64,000 nucleotides of DNA, taken from Aureibaculum luteum (GTDB taxonomy: Bacteria > Bacteroidota > Bacteroidia > Flavobacteriales > Flavobacteriaceae). Shown here in pieces: positions 47,975 through 56,303 of the stretch (its first letter is position 1; each line of letters begins with the position of its first letter). The stretch covers positions 660,355 to 724,354 of the forward strand of contig NZ_QRGD01000002.1 in the NCBI RefSeq assembly GCF_003449015.1, in the 5' to 3' direction. A model generated the notes under the pieces. It was not told the DNA's origin and made no database searches. It saw only the letters and a list, made by a program, of their open reading frames with translations. Position numbers and translations under genes: made by a program.

Positions 47975-48355
47975 TTATAACCATTCCAAAAAATAATCCA
48001 TCATTTCTTCTTTAAGTTGACGATGTAATTTTGTGTAGGTACGCATATCATTACGTAAATTATGCTGTTCATTTTGCAGTCTACCATCAATTTCTTCATT
48101 TAAATCCGCAGCTTTAATACTCTTAATTTTTGCTTTACACCGATGTTGTAATTTAGATATGGCATCTTGCTCTATCATAATCTTATTCTGAAAACTTTCT
48201 AAAGGAACTAAAGCCCTCTTACTGAACTCCCTACTAGCTATCTCTTCAAGTTTTTTTTCAAATAAACCCATTTCCTTGGCATGAAACTTCAATTCTCTTC
48301 TCCAAATCTCTAAATTAAATTTTAAATCGCTTAAATACAATACTTTGGTCTCCAT
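47975..48355 (-). CDS. Hypothetical coiled-coil protein
   Basis: 126 residues, almost wholly helical and charged (WRRELKFHAKEMGLFEKKLE and LRNDMRTYTKLHRQLKEEMM). No membrane segment or signal. It lies 24 bp behind the EF-G-like gene on the same strand, so both are likely transcribed together; a role near translation is possible only by that position. Confidence 0.6.
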   Translation of the reverse strand: METKVLYLSDLKFNLEIWRRELKFHAKEMGLFEKKLEEIASREFSKRALVPLESFQNKIMIEQDAISKLQHRCKAKIKSIKAADLNEEIDGRLQNEQHNLRNDMRTYTKLHRQLKEEMMDYFLEWL

Positions 48356-48379
48356 ATTACTATTGTTTTAAATTATACA

Positions 48380-50482
48380 TTAATGATTTACTAACTGTTG
48401 TTGCACATTGTTTGGTACAGGCTGATAAGCCGAAAATTTAGAACTAAAAGAAGCTCTACCTTGCGTTAAGGAGCGTAAACTAGTGGAATAGCCAAAAAGT
48501 TCCGCAGCAGGTGCGATACATTTTAATATCTGATAACGCCCGTTACTTTCAACACTTTGAATAATAGAGCGTCTCGATTGTAAATCAGTCATCACATTCC
48601 CAACCATCTCCTCAGGTACTTTTACGGTTAATTCTTGTGCCGGTTCTAATAATTTGGGATTCGCATTTAAAAAGGCCTCTTTAAACGCATGTGCTCCCGC
48701 TATTTTGAATGAAATATCATTAGAATCTACAGAATGCATTTTTCCATCATAAACCATAACGCGTACATCTCTGATATACGAATCCGTTAGTGGACCCGAT
48801 TCCATTACTTCTAAAACCCCTTTCATTACAGATGGTAGATATCGCAAATCAATAACCCCTCCTACAATACAATTATAAAAAACAAGCTTTCCACCCCAAG
48901 GTAAATCCACTTCTTCTTTACCTTTAATATTAAATCCTTCAGGGTCCGACATACCCTCTTCCCAAGGTTCAATTTTCATATGTACTTGAGCAAATTGCCC
49001 AGCACCACCTGATTGTTTTTTATGCTTATAACTAGACGTTGACGATCGTTTTATCGTTTCTCTATAGGTAATTTTCGGTTTTTCAAAGTGTACTTTTATA
49101 CCATATTCATTCTCTAATTGCCAATTTACAATGGCCAAATGCAATTCTCCTTGACATCCTAATATTAACTGTTTCGATTCTTTCGCATAATGAATGGTTA
49201 CGGTTGGGTCTTGATTGTGAATTTTCTTTAAGGCCTCATTTAATTTTTCTTCATCCTTTTTATTTTCAGCAACAATAGACCTTCGGATTCTAGGCTCTGG
49301 GTATTTTATAGGTCTGATAGTAATAGATTTACCAACCTCGTGAAGCGTATCATTTGTTTCGGTATATTTTAATTTTAACGTAGCTCCAATATCTCCTACA
49401 GTCAATTTTGAAACAGGTTCACGCTTTTTACCATCCATAATAAACAATTGATTGATAGCCTCCGTTTCTCCATTTCTAGAATTTACCATTTTATCATTTA
49501 CCTTAATCTCTCCTGACTCTACTTTAAAATAAGTGATTTGACCTAAACTAGGCTCATTAAGCGTTTTAAATATAAACAAACTTGTTGGTGCTTCTTTCTT
49601 ACCGATAATATCTTTGCCCTCTAGAGTTTGCTCAATATTTAAATCCGCTGCTGCGGGAGCTACATTATCTATAAAGCCCATTAAACGACCTGTACCCATA
49701 TCATTTAAAGCAGAAACACAAAATACAGGAAATAATTCTTGATTCAACATCCCAGCTTTAATGCCTTTACGCATCTCATCTTCATTTAAAGTGCCTTTTT
49801 CAAAGAATAACTCCAACAATTCGTCATCATTCTCCGCTGCTTTTTCAATTAATTCATTATGCAATTTATTAGCCAATTCCATCTGATCATCTGGGATTGG
49901 TAATTTCTCAGGCTTACCTCCTGTAGGTTTAAATTTATAAACTTTCATTTTAAGAACATCAACAATACATTGAGCTCCATCTATTTTAATGGGATACTGA
50001 ATTTTAACCGCATTTTTCCCTACCAAAGAGGTAATGCTCTTAAAACTCTCATCAAAATTAGCATTGATATGATCTATTTGATTGATAACAAAAAGTGTTG
50101 GTTTACTAAATCTATCTACATAATTCCATATTATTTCTGTACCAATTTCTACACCATATTGTGCGTTTAGTACCGTAACAATAGTATCTGCCACCCTAAT
50201 GGAAGAAATAATTTCACCTATAAAATCATCTAAACCAGGAGTGTCAATAATATTTATTTTATAGTTTCTCCATTCCGTATGTAAAGGCGTAGCAAACACC
50301 GAATTACCACGTTCTTGTTCCACCTCATGAAAATCTGATATCGTGTTTTTTGTTTCTACCGCTCCTCTCCTATTAATAAGACCAGCCTCAAAGAGCATTG
50401 TTTCTGAAAGTGTTGTCTTACCGCTATCATGAGCCCCTACAAAGACTACGTTTTTAATGTGTTTGTCGTCATATATTTTCAT
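48380..50482 (-). CDS. Elongation factor G paralogue (EF-G2 type)
   Basis: 700 residues with all five EF-G domains. G1 is GAHDSGKT (16-23). G3 reads DTPGLDDF (80-87), so the catalytic His of PGH is Leu84. G4 is NQID (134-137) rather than NKxD. Domain IV has the tip region VDSNDISFKIAGAHAFKEAF near residue 600. EF-G2 of Bacteroides thetaiotaomicron has been reported to support translation without GTP hydrolysis; this protein may be its counterpart. The canonical EF-G is expected elsewhere in the genome. Confidence 0.88.
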   Translation of the reverse strand: MKIYDDKHIKNVVFVGAHDSGKTTLSETMLFEAGLINRRGAVETKNTISDFHEVEQERGNSVFATPLHTEWRNYKINIIDTPGLDDFIGEIISSIRVADTIVTVLNAQYGVEIGTEIIWNYVDRFSKPTLFVINQIDHINANFDESFKSITSLVGKNAVKIQYPIKIDGAQCIVDVLKMKVYKFKPTGGKPEKLPIPDDQMELANKLHNELIEKAAENDDELLELFFEKGTLNEDEMRKGIKAGMLNQELFPVFCVSALNDMGTGRLMGFIDNVAPAAADLNIEQTLEGKDIIGKKEAPTSLFIFKTLNEPSLGQITYFKVESGEIKVNDKMVNSRNGETEAINQLFIMDGKKREPVSKLTVGDIGATLKLKYTETNDTLHEVGKSITIRPIKYPEPRIRRSIVAENKKDEEKLNEALKKIHNQDPTVTIHYAKESKQLILGCQGELHLAIVNWQLENEYGIKVHFEKPKITYRETIKRSSTSSYKHKKQSGGAGQFAQVHMKIEPWEEGMSDPEGFNIKGKEEVDLPWGGKLVFYNCIVGGVIDLRYLPSVMKGVLEVMESGPLTDSYIRDVRVMVYDGKMHSVDSNDISFKIAGAHAFKEAFLNANPKLLEPAQELTVKVPEEMVGNVMTDLQSRRSIIQSVESNGRYQILKCIAPAAELFGYSTSLRSLTQGRASFSSKFSAYQPVPNNVQQQLVNH

Positions 50483-50703
50483 AGTAAAAGATTTAGGAAT
50501 TAATTAGAACCCTAAAGCTAAGAAGAGAAAATCGGAAAAAACATGATATTTATTAGCTTTCACTAAAAAAGAAGAAATACATAAAATATATTTAAAGAAC
50601 TGATTATCAAACGATAATAGATGTTATACATAGGGTCAATTTCAATATGAATTCATATTCCAATTGAAATAGCAATTAATTTTGGAAAAACAAACTGCAC
50701 ATT

Positions 50704-51027
50704 TTAAGGTAAAATATTCACTGAATCATAAACAACTACTTTTTTCCACAATGGTGAAGACTCTTCAATAAATCGTTTATGGTTGGGCTCTATTTGATAG
50801 GCATCATGGTCCTTTTTGGTCGCAAAAGTGAGCAGTAAGCTGAAGGAATAGGTACTATCAATAACTTCTCTATCCGTTTGAGCGGGAGTACCAACATGTT
50901 TGGTTTTAATAAAAACGGACTGGCTTATAAAGTTAATTAATGATTTTTCAAAAGCCGCTCTATCAACTGCACTATCCGGATTCTTTAACCAAAAAAACAC
51001 GTTATGAGCAAAATTACCTTGAGTCAT
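50704..51027 (-). CDS. Dabb (stress-responsive A/B barrel) family protein
   Basis: 107 residues, ferredoxin-like barrel. Family marks: N-terminal HNVFFWLKNPDS with the central His, TDREVIDSTYSFSLLLTF, and the DHDAYQIEPNHKRFIEE segment (about 72-88). Dimeric alpha/beta barrels of this type include enzymes and stress proteins; substrate unknown. Divergent from the ThuA gene, 76 bp apart. Confidence 0.85.
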   Translation of the reverse strand: MTQGNFAHNVFFWLKNPDSAVDRAAFEKSLINFISQSVFIKTKHVGTPAQTDREVIDSTYSFSLLLTFATKKDHDAYQIEPNHKRFIEESSPLWKKVVVYDSVNILP

Positions 51028-51056
51028 TTTATAAATTTTTAATGCTAATTTAAAAT

Positions 51057-51064
51057 CAAATATA
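51057..51064 (-). promoter_or_regulatory. Promoter -7 box of the Dabb gene (TATATTTG on minus)
   Basis: CAAATATA on the plus strand, i.e. TATATTTG reading towards the Dabb start at 51027. It faces an identical box for the ThuA gene 15 bp away. Confidence 0.5.
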
Positions 51065-51078
51065 GAAAATCATTTTAC

Positions 51079-51086
51079 TATATTTG
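51079..51086 (+). promoter_or_regulatory. Promoter -7 box of the ThuA gene (TATATTTG)
   Basis: Exact TAnnTTTG match 18 bases before the ThuA start codon. Back-to-back with the box at 51057-51064. Confidence 0.5.
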
Positions 51087-51103
51087 TTGATAATCGAATA
51101 TTT

Positions 51104-51841
51104 ATGAATATGAAAAGTAAATTAATCAGTCTTTCAGTTGTTTGCGTTTTAATGCTAATTACTCCATGTTTACAAGCACAATCAGAAAATTTATTGATTT
51201 TCTCTAAAACGGAAGGCTATCGTCATAAATCGATTGAAACAGGAATTGTAGCCATAAAAAAATTAGCAAAGGAAAATGACTTTAATGTAACTGCTACTGA
51301 AGATGCTACCTATTTTAATGCTGACACTTTAAAAAACTATAAGGCCGTTTTATTTTTAAGCACCACTGGTAATATTTTAAACGAAGAACAACAAGACAGC
51401 TTTAAAAAGTTTATACAATCTGGTGGTGGATTTGTAGGTATTCATGCAGCAACAGATACAGAGTTTGATTGGCCATGGTATGGAAAATTAGTTGGTGCTT
51501 ATTTCGCTTCACATCCTAAACAACAACAAGCCACTGTTACTATTATTGATTACAAACATATGGCAACCAAAATGCTACCAAAAAAATGGTCACTTTTTGA
51601 CGAATGGTACAATTTTAAAGATATTAGTGAAGACATAGATGTACTTGCAAATTTAGATGAAACAAGTTATACGGGTGGTGAAAACGGTAGCCACCACCCT
51701 ATTTCTTGGGTTCAAGAATATGACGGAGGTAAAATGTTCTATACAGGCATGGGTCACACTAACGAAGCTTTTGCTGATACCGACTTTTTAGCTCATGTTT
51801 TAGGCGGAATCCAATATGTATTTGACAGATCTAAAGAATAA
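51104..51841 (+). CDS. ThuA domain-containing exported protein
   Basis: 245 residues; signal peptide ends at LQAQS. The glutamine-amidotransferase-like ThuA fold shows LLIFSKTEGYRHKSIETG (about 29-46), GGGFVGIHAATDTEFDWPWYGKLVGAYFASHP (about 107-138) and the C-terminal GGKMFYTGMGHTNEAF (about 208-223). ThuA proteins act in trehalose/sucrose-type sugar utilisation or as glycoside-associated enzymes; the reaction is not known for this branch. Confidence 0.88.
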   Translation: MNMKSKLISLSVVCVLMLITPCLQAQSENLLIFSKTEGYRHKSIETGIVAIKKLAKENDFNVTATEDATYFNADTLKNYKAVLFLSTTGNILNEEQQDSFKKFIQSGGGFVGIHAATDTEFDWPWYGKLVGAYFASHPKQQQATVTIIDYKHMATKMLPKKWSLFDEWYNFKDISEDIDVLANLDETSYTGGENGSHHPISWVQEYDGGKMFYTGMGHTNEAFADTDFLAHVLGGIQYVFDRSKE

Positions 51842-51848
51842 GAACTTT

Positions 51849-53819
51849 TTAATAATTTAGAAGCTCATTTATTGCCGCCCCTAGTTTGTCTTTACCTAAA
51901 TATTGAGACTCCAATTGAGGTTCAAAAGGAATAGGTGTTTCAATACTAGCCACACGCTTCACTGCAGCGTCTAAATATTCAAAACAATTTTCATGGATTA
52001 ATGCTGAAATATCACTTGCCACACCACCAAATAAAGAATCTTCCTGAACAACAAGTGCCTTACCCGTCTTTTTAACAGAAGCATAAATGGTTTCTGTATC
52101 TAACGGCTTTAAAGTTCGTAAATCAATGACATCTGCAGAAATAGAAGTTTCTTTGAGATAATCTAAAACCCAATGTAAGGCATATCCAAAAGAGATAATA
52201 GTAATAGCAGTCCCCTCCTTAAGTAATGCCGCTTTTCCTAAAGGTAATGTATAGTAATCTTCGGGCACTTCTTGACGGATGCTTCTGTACAAGGCTTTAT
52301 GTTCAAAAAACAACACAGGATTAGGATCTTCAATCGCCGTGGCCAATAAGCCTTTTGCATCATACGGAAATGCAGGGTAAACTACTTTTAAACCCGGTGT
52401 TTTAGTAAACCAAGCCTCATTCGTTTGACTATGAAAAGGACCAGCTCCTACACCCGCTCCACAAGGCATTCGTATAACAACATCTGCATGTTGCCCCCAT
52501 CTGTAATTCGATTTTGCCAGTAAATTTACAATCGGGTTAAAGCCCGAACTTACAAAATCTGCAAATTGCATTTCAACGACGGACTTAATACCACTAATAG
52601 ATAATCCATAAGCAGCAGAAACAATGGCTGATTCACATATTGGAGTATTCCTTACTCTCCCTTTGCCAAAAGCCTCTACAAAACCTTCTGTGATCTTGAA
52701 AACACCACCATATTCAGCAATATCTTGCCCCATAACCACCAAGTCATCATGACGCTCCATGCACTGTTTTAAACCCTGAGAAATAGCATCTATAAAACGA
52801 ATAGTCTCATTATTACCTACGGGTTTAACCTCTTGATAATTAAATGATTTAAAAACATCACTTAATTCTTTTTCTAAATTAGGGATTAATCGTTCTTCAT
52901 TAAATGCGAGCTCTAAATTTTCATTAATTTGATGCACCATTTCAACTTTAAACGAAACCTCCATTTCTTCAGTTAAAATTTCTTTATTCTTTAGAAACTC
53001 TTGATAATTTTCTAACGGATCTTTAGCACCCCATGTATCCAATAATTCTTGCGGTACATATTTCGTTCCACTAGCTTCTTCATGCCCACGCATTCTAAAA
53101 GTCATAAATTCAATAAATACTGGTCGCGGATTTTTACGTACACTTTTAGCAATGTCTGCTACTTTTTGATAAACATCGAGTACATTATTTCCGTCAACAA
53201 CATGACTTTCCATACCATATCCTTTTGCACGATCAGCCAATTGCTCACAATTAAATTGCTCTTTTGAAGGTGTTGATAATCCATACCCATTATTTTCAAC
53301 ACAAAAAAGCACGGGTAAACTCCAAACAGAAGCCACATTTAACGCCTCATGTATATCCCCTTCACTCGTTCCACCTTCACCAGTAAACACCGCACAAACT
53401 TGATTGTTTTTTTTAAGTAAATTACCTAAAGCAATTCCGTCAGCCACTCCAAACTGAGGACCTAAATGTGATATCATTCCAATAATATGAAACTCTTGTG
53501 TACCGAAATGAAAACTCCGGTCTCTTCCATTAGTAAAACCATTAATTTTACCTTGCCATTGCGAAAACAAACGATACAACGGAACACCTCTCGAAGTGAA
53601 AACACCTAAATTTCTATGCATTGGCAAAATATATTCATCACTTTCTAAAGCGGATGAAACACCTATTGATATAGCTTCTTGGCCAATACCACTAAACCAT
53701 TTAGAGATTTTACCTTGACGTAATAAAATTAACATCTTCTCTTCTATTAATCGCGGTAAAAGCAATCCTTTATATAATTCTAACAGCTTTTTATTGGAAA
53801 GATTTTTTTTAAAATACAT
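51849..53819 (-). CDS. 2-oxoacid dehydrogenase E1 component, fused alpha and beta subunits
   Basis: 656 residues. The alpha part (about 1-310) contains the thiamine diphosphate motif GEGGTSEGDIHEALNVAS ... NN (about 141-177). The beta part (about 335-656) has VMGQDIAEYGGVF, PICESAIVSAAYGLSISG and the LEV-type DLRTLKPLD segment. This fused layout is usual for the branched-chain 2-oxoisovalerate dehydrogenase E1 in Flavobacteria; it decarboxylates branched 2-oxoacids feeding E2. No E2/E3 gene is nearby. Confidence 0.88.
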   Translation of the reverse strand: MYFKKNLSNKKLLELYKGLLLPRLIEEKMLILLRQGKISKWFSGIGQEAISIGVSSALESDEYILPMHRNLGVFTSRGVPLYRLFSQWQGKINGFTNGRDRSFHFGTQEFHIIGMISHLGPQFGVADGIALGNLLKKNNQVCAVFTGEGGTSEGDIHEALNVASVWSLPVLFCVENNGYGLSTPSKEQFNCEQLADRAKGYGMESHVVDGNNVLDVYQKVADIAKSVRKNPRPVFIEFMTFRMRGHEEASGTKYVPQELLDTWGAKDPLENYQEFLKNKEILTEEMEVSFKVEMVHQINENLELAFNEERLIPNLEKELSDVFKSFNYQEVKPVGNNETIRFIDAISQGLKQCMERHDDLVVMGQDIAEYGGVFKITEGFVEAFGKGRVRNTPICESAIVSAAYGLSISGIKSVVEMQFADFVSSGFNPIVNLLAKSNYRWGQHADVVIRMPCGAGVGAGPFHSQTNEAWFTKTPGLKVVYPAFPYDAKGLLATAIEDPNPVLFFEHKALYRSIRQEVPEDYYTLPLGKAALLKEGTAITIISFGYALHWVLDYLKETSISADVIDLRTLKPLDTETIYASVKKTGKALVVQEDSLFGGVASDISALIHENCFEYLDAAVKRVASIETPIPFEPQLESQYLGKDKLGAAINELLNY

Positions 53820-53855
53820 AGGTAGAGTTGATGATTGACTTTAATAAATAAAAAA

Positions 53856-53884
53856 AAACGCTCTCAAATGTATTGAAAGCGTTT
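53856..53884 (-). terminator. Terminator after the Lrp regulator gene
   Basis: Stem AAACGCTCTCAA / TTGAAAGCGTTT with one mismatch; on the minus strand it is followed by ten or more T residues. Confidence 0.75.
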
Positions 53885-53907
53885 AATAAATTAAAATTTA
53901 TAATTAA

Positions 53908-54393
53908 TTATATTTTATAAGCATCAAAAATAGCATGCATCAACCTCTTTTTATCATTGATAACCTCCTCTAGAGAAATTGAAGTTTCCGTTCTTAAAAC
54001 ACCTTTGATTTCGTCAATTCTAAAAATAACATTCTTAGCATGTTTCGTATCAATTGCTCTTATTTTACAAAAAACAGCGAATTTACCAGTTGTCAAGTGT
54101 GCAACCGTTACTTCTGGTATCTTAAGCAGCTCATCAACAACTTGTTGAGTGAATGATGAATTCTCAATAAACACACCTATATAGGCTATAAAGGAATAAT
54201 TCATTTTATCATAGTCAACCGTTAAGGTTGAACCTTTTATTACACCCTCCTCTTCCATTTTTTTTACGCGAACATGAATTGTTCCTGCAGAAACCAGCAA
54301 TTTTTTTGCAATATCTGTAAATGGGGTTCTAGCATTTTCGATAAGAACATCAATTATCTGATGATCTATTTCGTCTAGTTTGAATTTTGACAT
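53908..54393 (-). CDS. Lrp/AsnC family transcriptional regulator
   Basis: 161 residues. N-terminal winged HTH (DEIDHQIIDVLIENARTPFTD and LVSAGTIHVRVKKMEEEGVI, about 6-55) followed by the RAM ligand-binding domain (FIAYIGVFIE, VAHLTTGKFAVFCKIRA). Likely amino-acid responsive; it sits beside the branched-chain oxoacid dehydrogenase gene, which would be a sensible target. Confidence 0.88.
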   Translation of the reverse strand: MSKFKLDEIDHQIIDVLIENARTPFTDIAKKLLVSAGTIHVRVKKMEEEGVIKGSTLTVDYDKMNYSFIAYIGVFIENSSFTQQVVDELLKIPEVTVAHLTTGKFAVFCKIRAIDTKHAKNVIFRIDEIKGVLRTETSISLEEVINDKKRLMHAIFDAYKI

Positions 54394-54460
54394 ATTATGT
54401 TATTTTCATTAAAAATACTAAATTCTTACTTTTTCCCTTAAAAAACTAATAAAATGTGAT

Positions 54461-55564
54461 TTAATTGTCAAAAAGTTTACTAAGTGACAATTTGGTCTTA
54501 TATTTTTCACCTTTTTTATTGATAATCGTATTGGCACTATAATCAGATAAATCGCCAACAATCTCAATAGTGGGTCTAAAAATTATTTTTTTATCTTCAA
54601 GCGTTTCTTTAAATAATACACCAACATCTACCAACCTATTTTCTTCTACCAACTCAATGTTTTTGTAAATAATATCTAAAAATGACTTTTCATTATTCGG
54701 AATTTCAAAATAAGCTTCATAATTTGAATTATCTTTCTCTGACGCTATAAAGGAAATTCCAGCTACTAAGCTTATAAAATTAAATCGCCTAACCTCTTCC
54801 CTATTATAATCATCTTGATAATGCCCCGCCTCTATTAATATGGTATAGTATCCTGCTTTCTGAAAATTATCACCTGTAGCAGTAGGGTAAAACTCATCTG
54901 TATACCTGCCAATTTGCCCAGGAATTACCTGTGCTAACGAACTAAAAATCGCATTAATAACTGACATTGTTATTTTTCTACCTTCAGTTACCTCACGCGA
55001 TTCTTCTTCTGACGGTGCTAAAAAAGAAATGGTTGCCGGATAGTCTCCTACATTAAATATAGTACGCTGATCATGTAAATTAAAACAATATTTAGGATTA
55101 ACATCTTTTAAAACAGCTTGTAATATTTTACTTTCAGGTGCTTTTACAGTAACAGCATCACGGTTTAAATCAATATTTTGAGCATTTACTCGCGTATATA
55201 CAGCAGCACCGTCTGGATTCAACATTGGTACAAACACCAAAGTACACGTTTTCAAAATCTCATTCACCATTAAATTACCATCATCATCTAACCATTTTAA
55301 CAAATCAAATAAGGCTTTTGTCCCTGTACTTTCATTTCCATGCATTTGTGACCAGAGCAATATTTTTATCTTACCACTACCAATGGTAATTTTATGAATT
55401 GGTATTCCTTTATAAGAATGTCCAATAATTTTTTTAGAAAATTTCTTTGATAAATTCTTCAATAAAGGTTCAATATCAGCATAGGTAAGATACCTTCCAA
55501 ATAGATTATTTTCTTTATGGTTTTTACTCCAAGAAACTAATGTGTTTAAATCTGTTATATTCAT
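54461..55564 (-). CDS. M14 family zinc carboxypeptidase
   Basis: 367 residues from the ATG at 55564 (MNITDLNTLVSW); an upstream ATG at 55675 would add 37 residues of low-complexity sequence overlapping the operator-like sites and is unlikely. Zinc ligands in LLWSQMHGNESTGT (His about 73, Glu about 76) and the third ligand in CFNLHDQRT; catalytic Glu in YTILIEAGHYQDDY. No signal peptide, so a cytoplasmic succinylglutamate desuccinylase/DapE-like M14 variant. Divergent from an HTH regulator with four TTACAWWTGTAA sites between. Confidence 0.85.
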   Translation of the reverse strand: MNITDLNTLVSWSKNHKENNLFGRYLTYADIEPLLKNLSKKFSKKIIGHSYKGIPIHKITIGSGKIKILLWSQMHGNESTGTKALFDLLKWLDDDGNLMVNEILKTCTLVFVPMLNPDGAAVYTRVNAQNIDLNRDAVTVKAPESKILQAVLKDVNPKYCFNLHDQRTIFNVGDYPATISFLAPSEEESREVTEGRKITMSVINAIFSSLAQVIPGQIGRYTDEFYPTATGDNFQKAGYYTILIEAGHYQDDYNREEVRRFNFISLVAGISFIASEKDNSNYEAYFEIPNNEKSFLDIIYKNIELVEENRLVDVGVLFKETLEDKKIIFRPTIEIVGDLSDYSANTIINKKGEKYKTKLSLSKLFDN

Positions 55565-55565
55565 T

Positions 55566-55791
55566 TTACAAATGTAAATAAAGTAATGTTTACAATTGTA
55601 AAATATATAATTCATTTTCTCCTCCCTAATTCCTATCAGATAATTACAAATGTAAATATATAATAAATATAACATTTAAAGTGCTATATATCAACATTTA
55701 AAATAACATTAAGTGAAGTTTTAATTCAATAATATAATTAATATTTTAATTATTTAACGTGTAATCAAAATCTATTTATTTACATTTGTAA
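55566..55791. promoter_or_regulatory. Four palindromic operator-like sites TTACAWWTGTAA
   Basis: Perfect 12-bp palindromic-type copies at 55566-55577 (TTACAAATGTAA), 55590-55601 (TTACAATTGTAA), 55644-55655 (TTACAAATGTAA) and 55780-55791 (TTACATTTGTAA). They lie in the divergent interval between the M14 gene and the HTH regulator, the last one 15 bases before the regulator start. Three contain the promoter-like octamer TACATTTG on one strand, so binding would block transcription both ways. Confidence 0.65.
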
Positions 55792-55805
55792 CTTAATATA
55801 ATAAT

Positions 55806-56180
55806 GTGATTAACAACATAGACTTTTCGAAACGACTAAATATGGTGATGGAATATTACCAACTCTCTGCTACTGTTTTTGCCGAGAAAATTGGGGTGCA
55901 ACGCTCTAGTATTTCACATTTATTATCAGGTAGAAACAAACCCAGTTTAGATTTTGTTTTGAAGGTTTTGGAGCACTTTAAAGAAGTTGAATTGTATTGG
56001 TTGTTAAAAGGCAAGGGAACATTCCCATCTAAAAAAGAGGCGTCCTCCTCCACCACTATTTCCAATAACGATGCCCCCATTATTAAATTAAAGGAAAAGA
56101 GCCTTCAAAATAATATTGACCGAATTATCATTTTTTACAAAGACGGAACATTTGAAAATTATACTGAAAAAAGCAACTAA
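55806..56180 (+). CDS. HTH (XRE-type) transcriptional regulator
   Basis: 124 residues from a GTG start; an ATG two bases earlier is in another frame and stops at once. XRE helix-turn-helix at about 8-60: FSKRLNMVMEYYQLSATVFA and VQRSSISHLLSGRNKPSLDF. The C-terminal 55 residues are a polar linker plus IIKLKEKSLQNNIDRIIIFY. Probably represses itself and the divergent carboxypeptidase gene through the upstream palindromes. Confidence 0.8.
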   Translation: MINNIDFSKRLNMVMEYYQLSATVFAEKIGVQRSSISHLLSGRNKPSLDFVLKVLEHFKEVELYWLLKGKGTFPSKKEASSSTTISNNDAPIIKLKEKSLQNNIDRIIIFYKDGTFENYTEKSN

Positions 56181-56240
56181 TAGCAATTGCGTAATTTCAA
56201 TTTTGATTTCACTTTTAAATATCAAAAAATGCAACGCATA

Positions 56241-56276
56241 AAAAAAGCCTCACATTTTTTAATGTAAGGCTTTTTT
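56241..56276. terminator. Bidirectional terminator between convergent genes
   Basis: Hairpin AAAAAAGCCTCACATT / AATGTAAGGCTTTTTT with one mismatch, between the HTH gene and the convergent M1 peptidase gene; A and T runs on either side serve both strands. Confidence 0.85.
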
Positions 56277-56303
56277 AACGGCTACAATCTGCTAAATAAG
56301 AAT

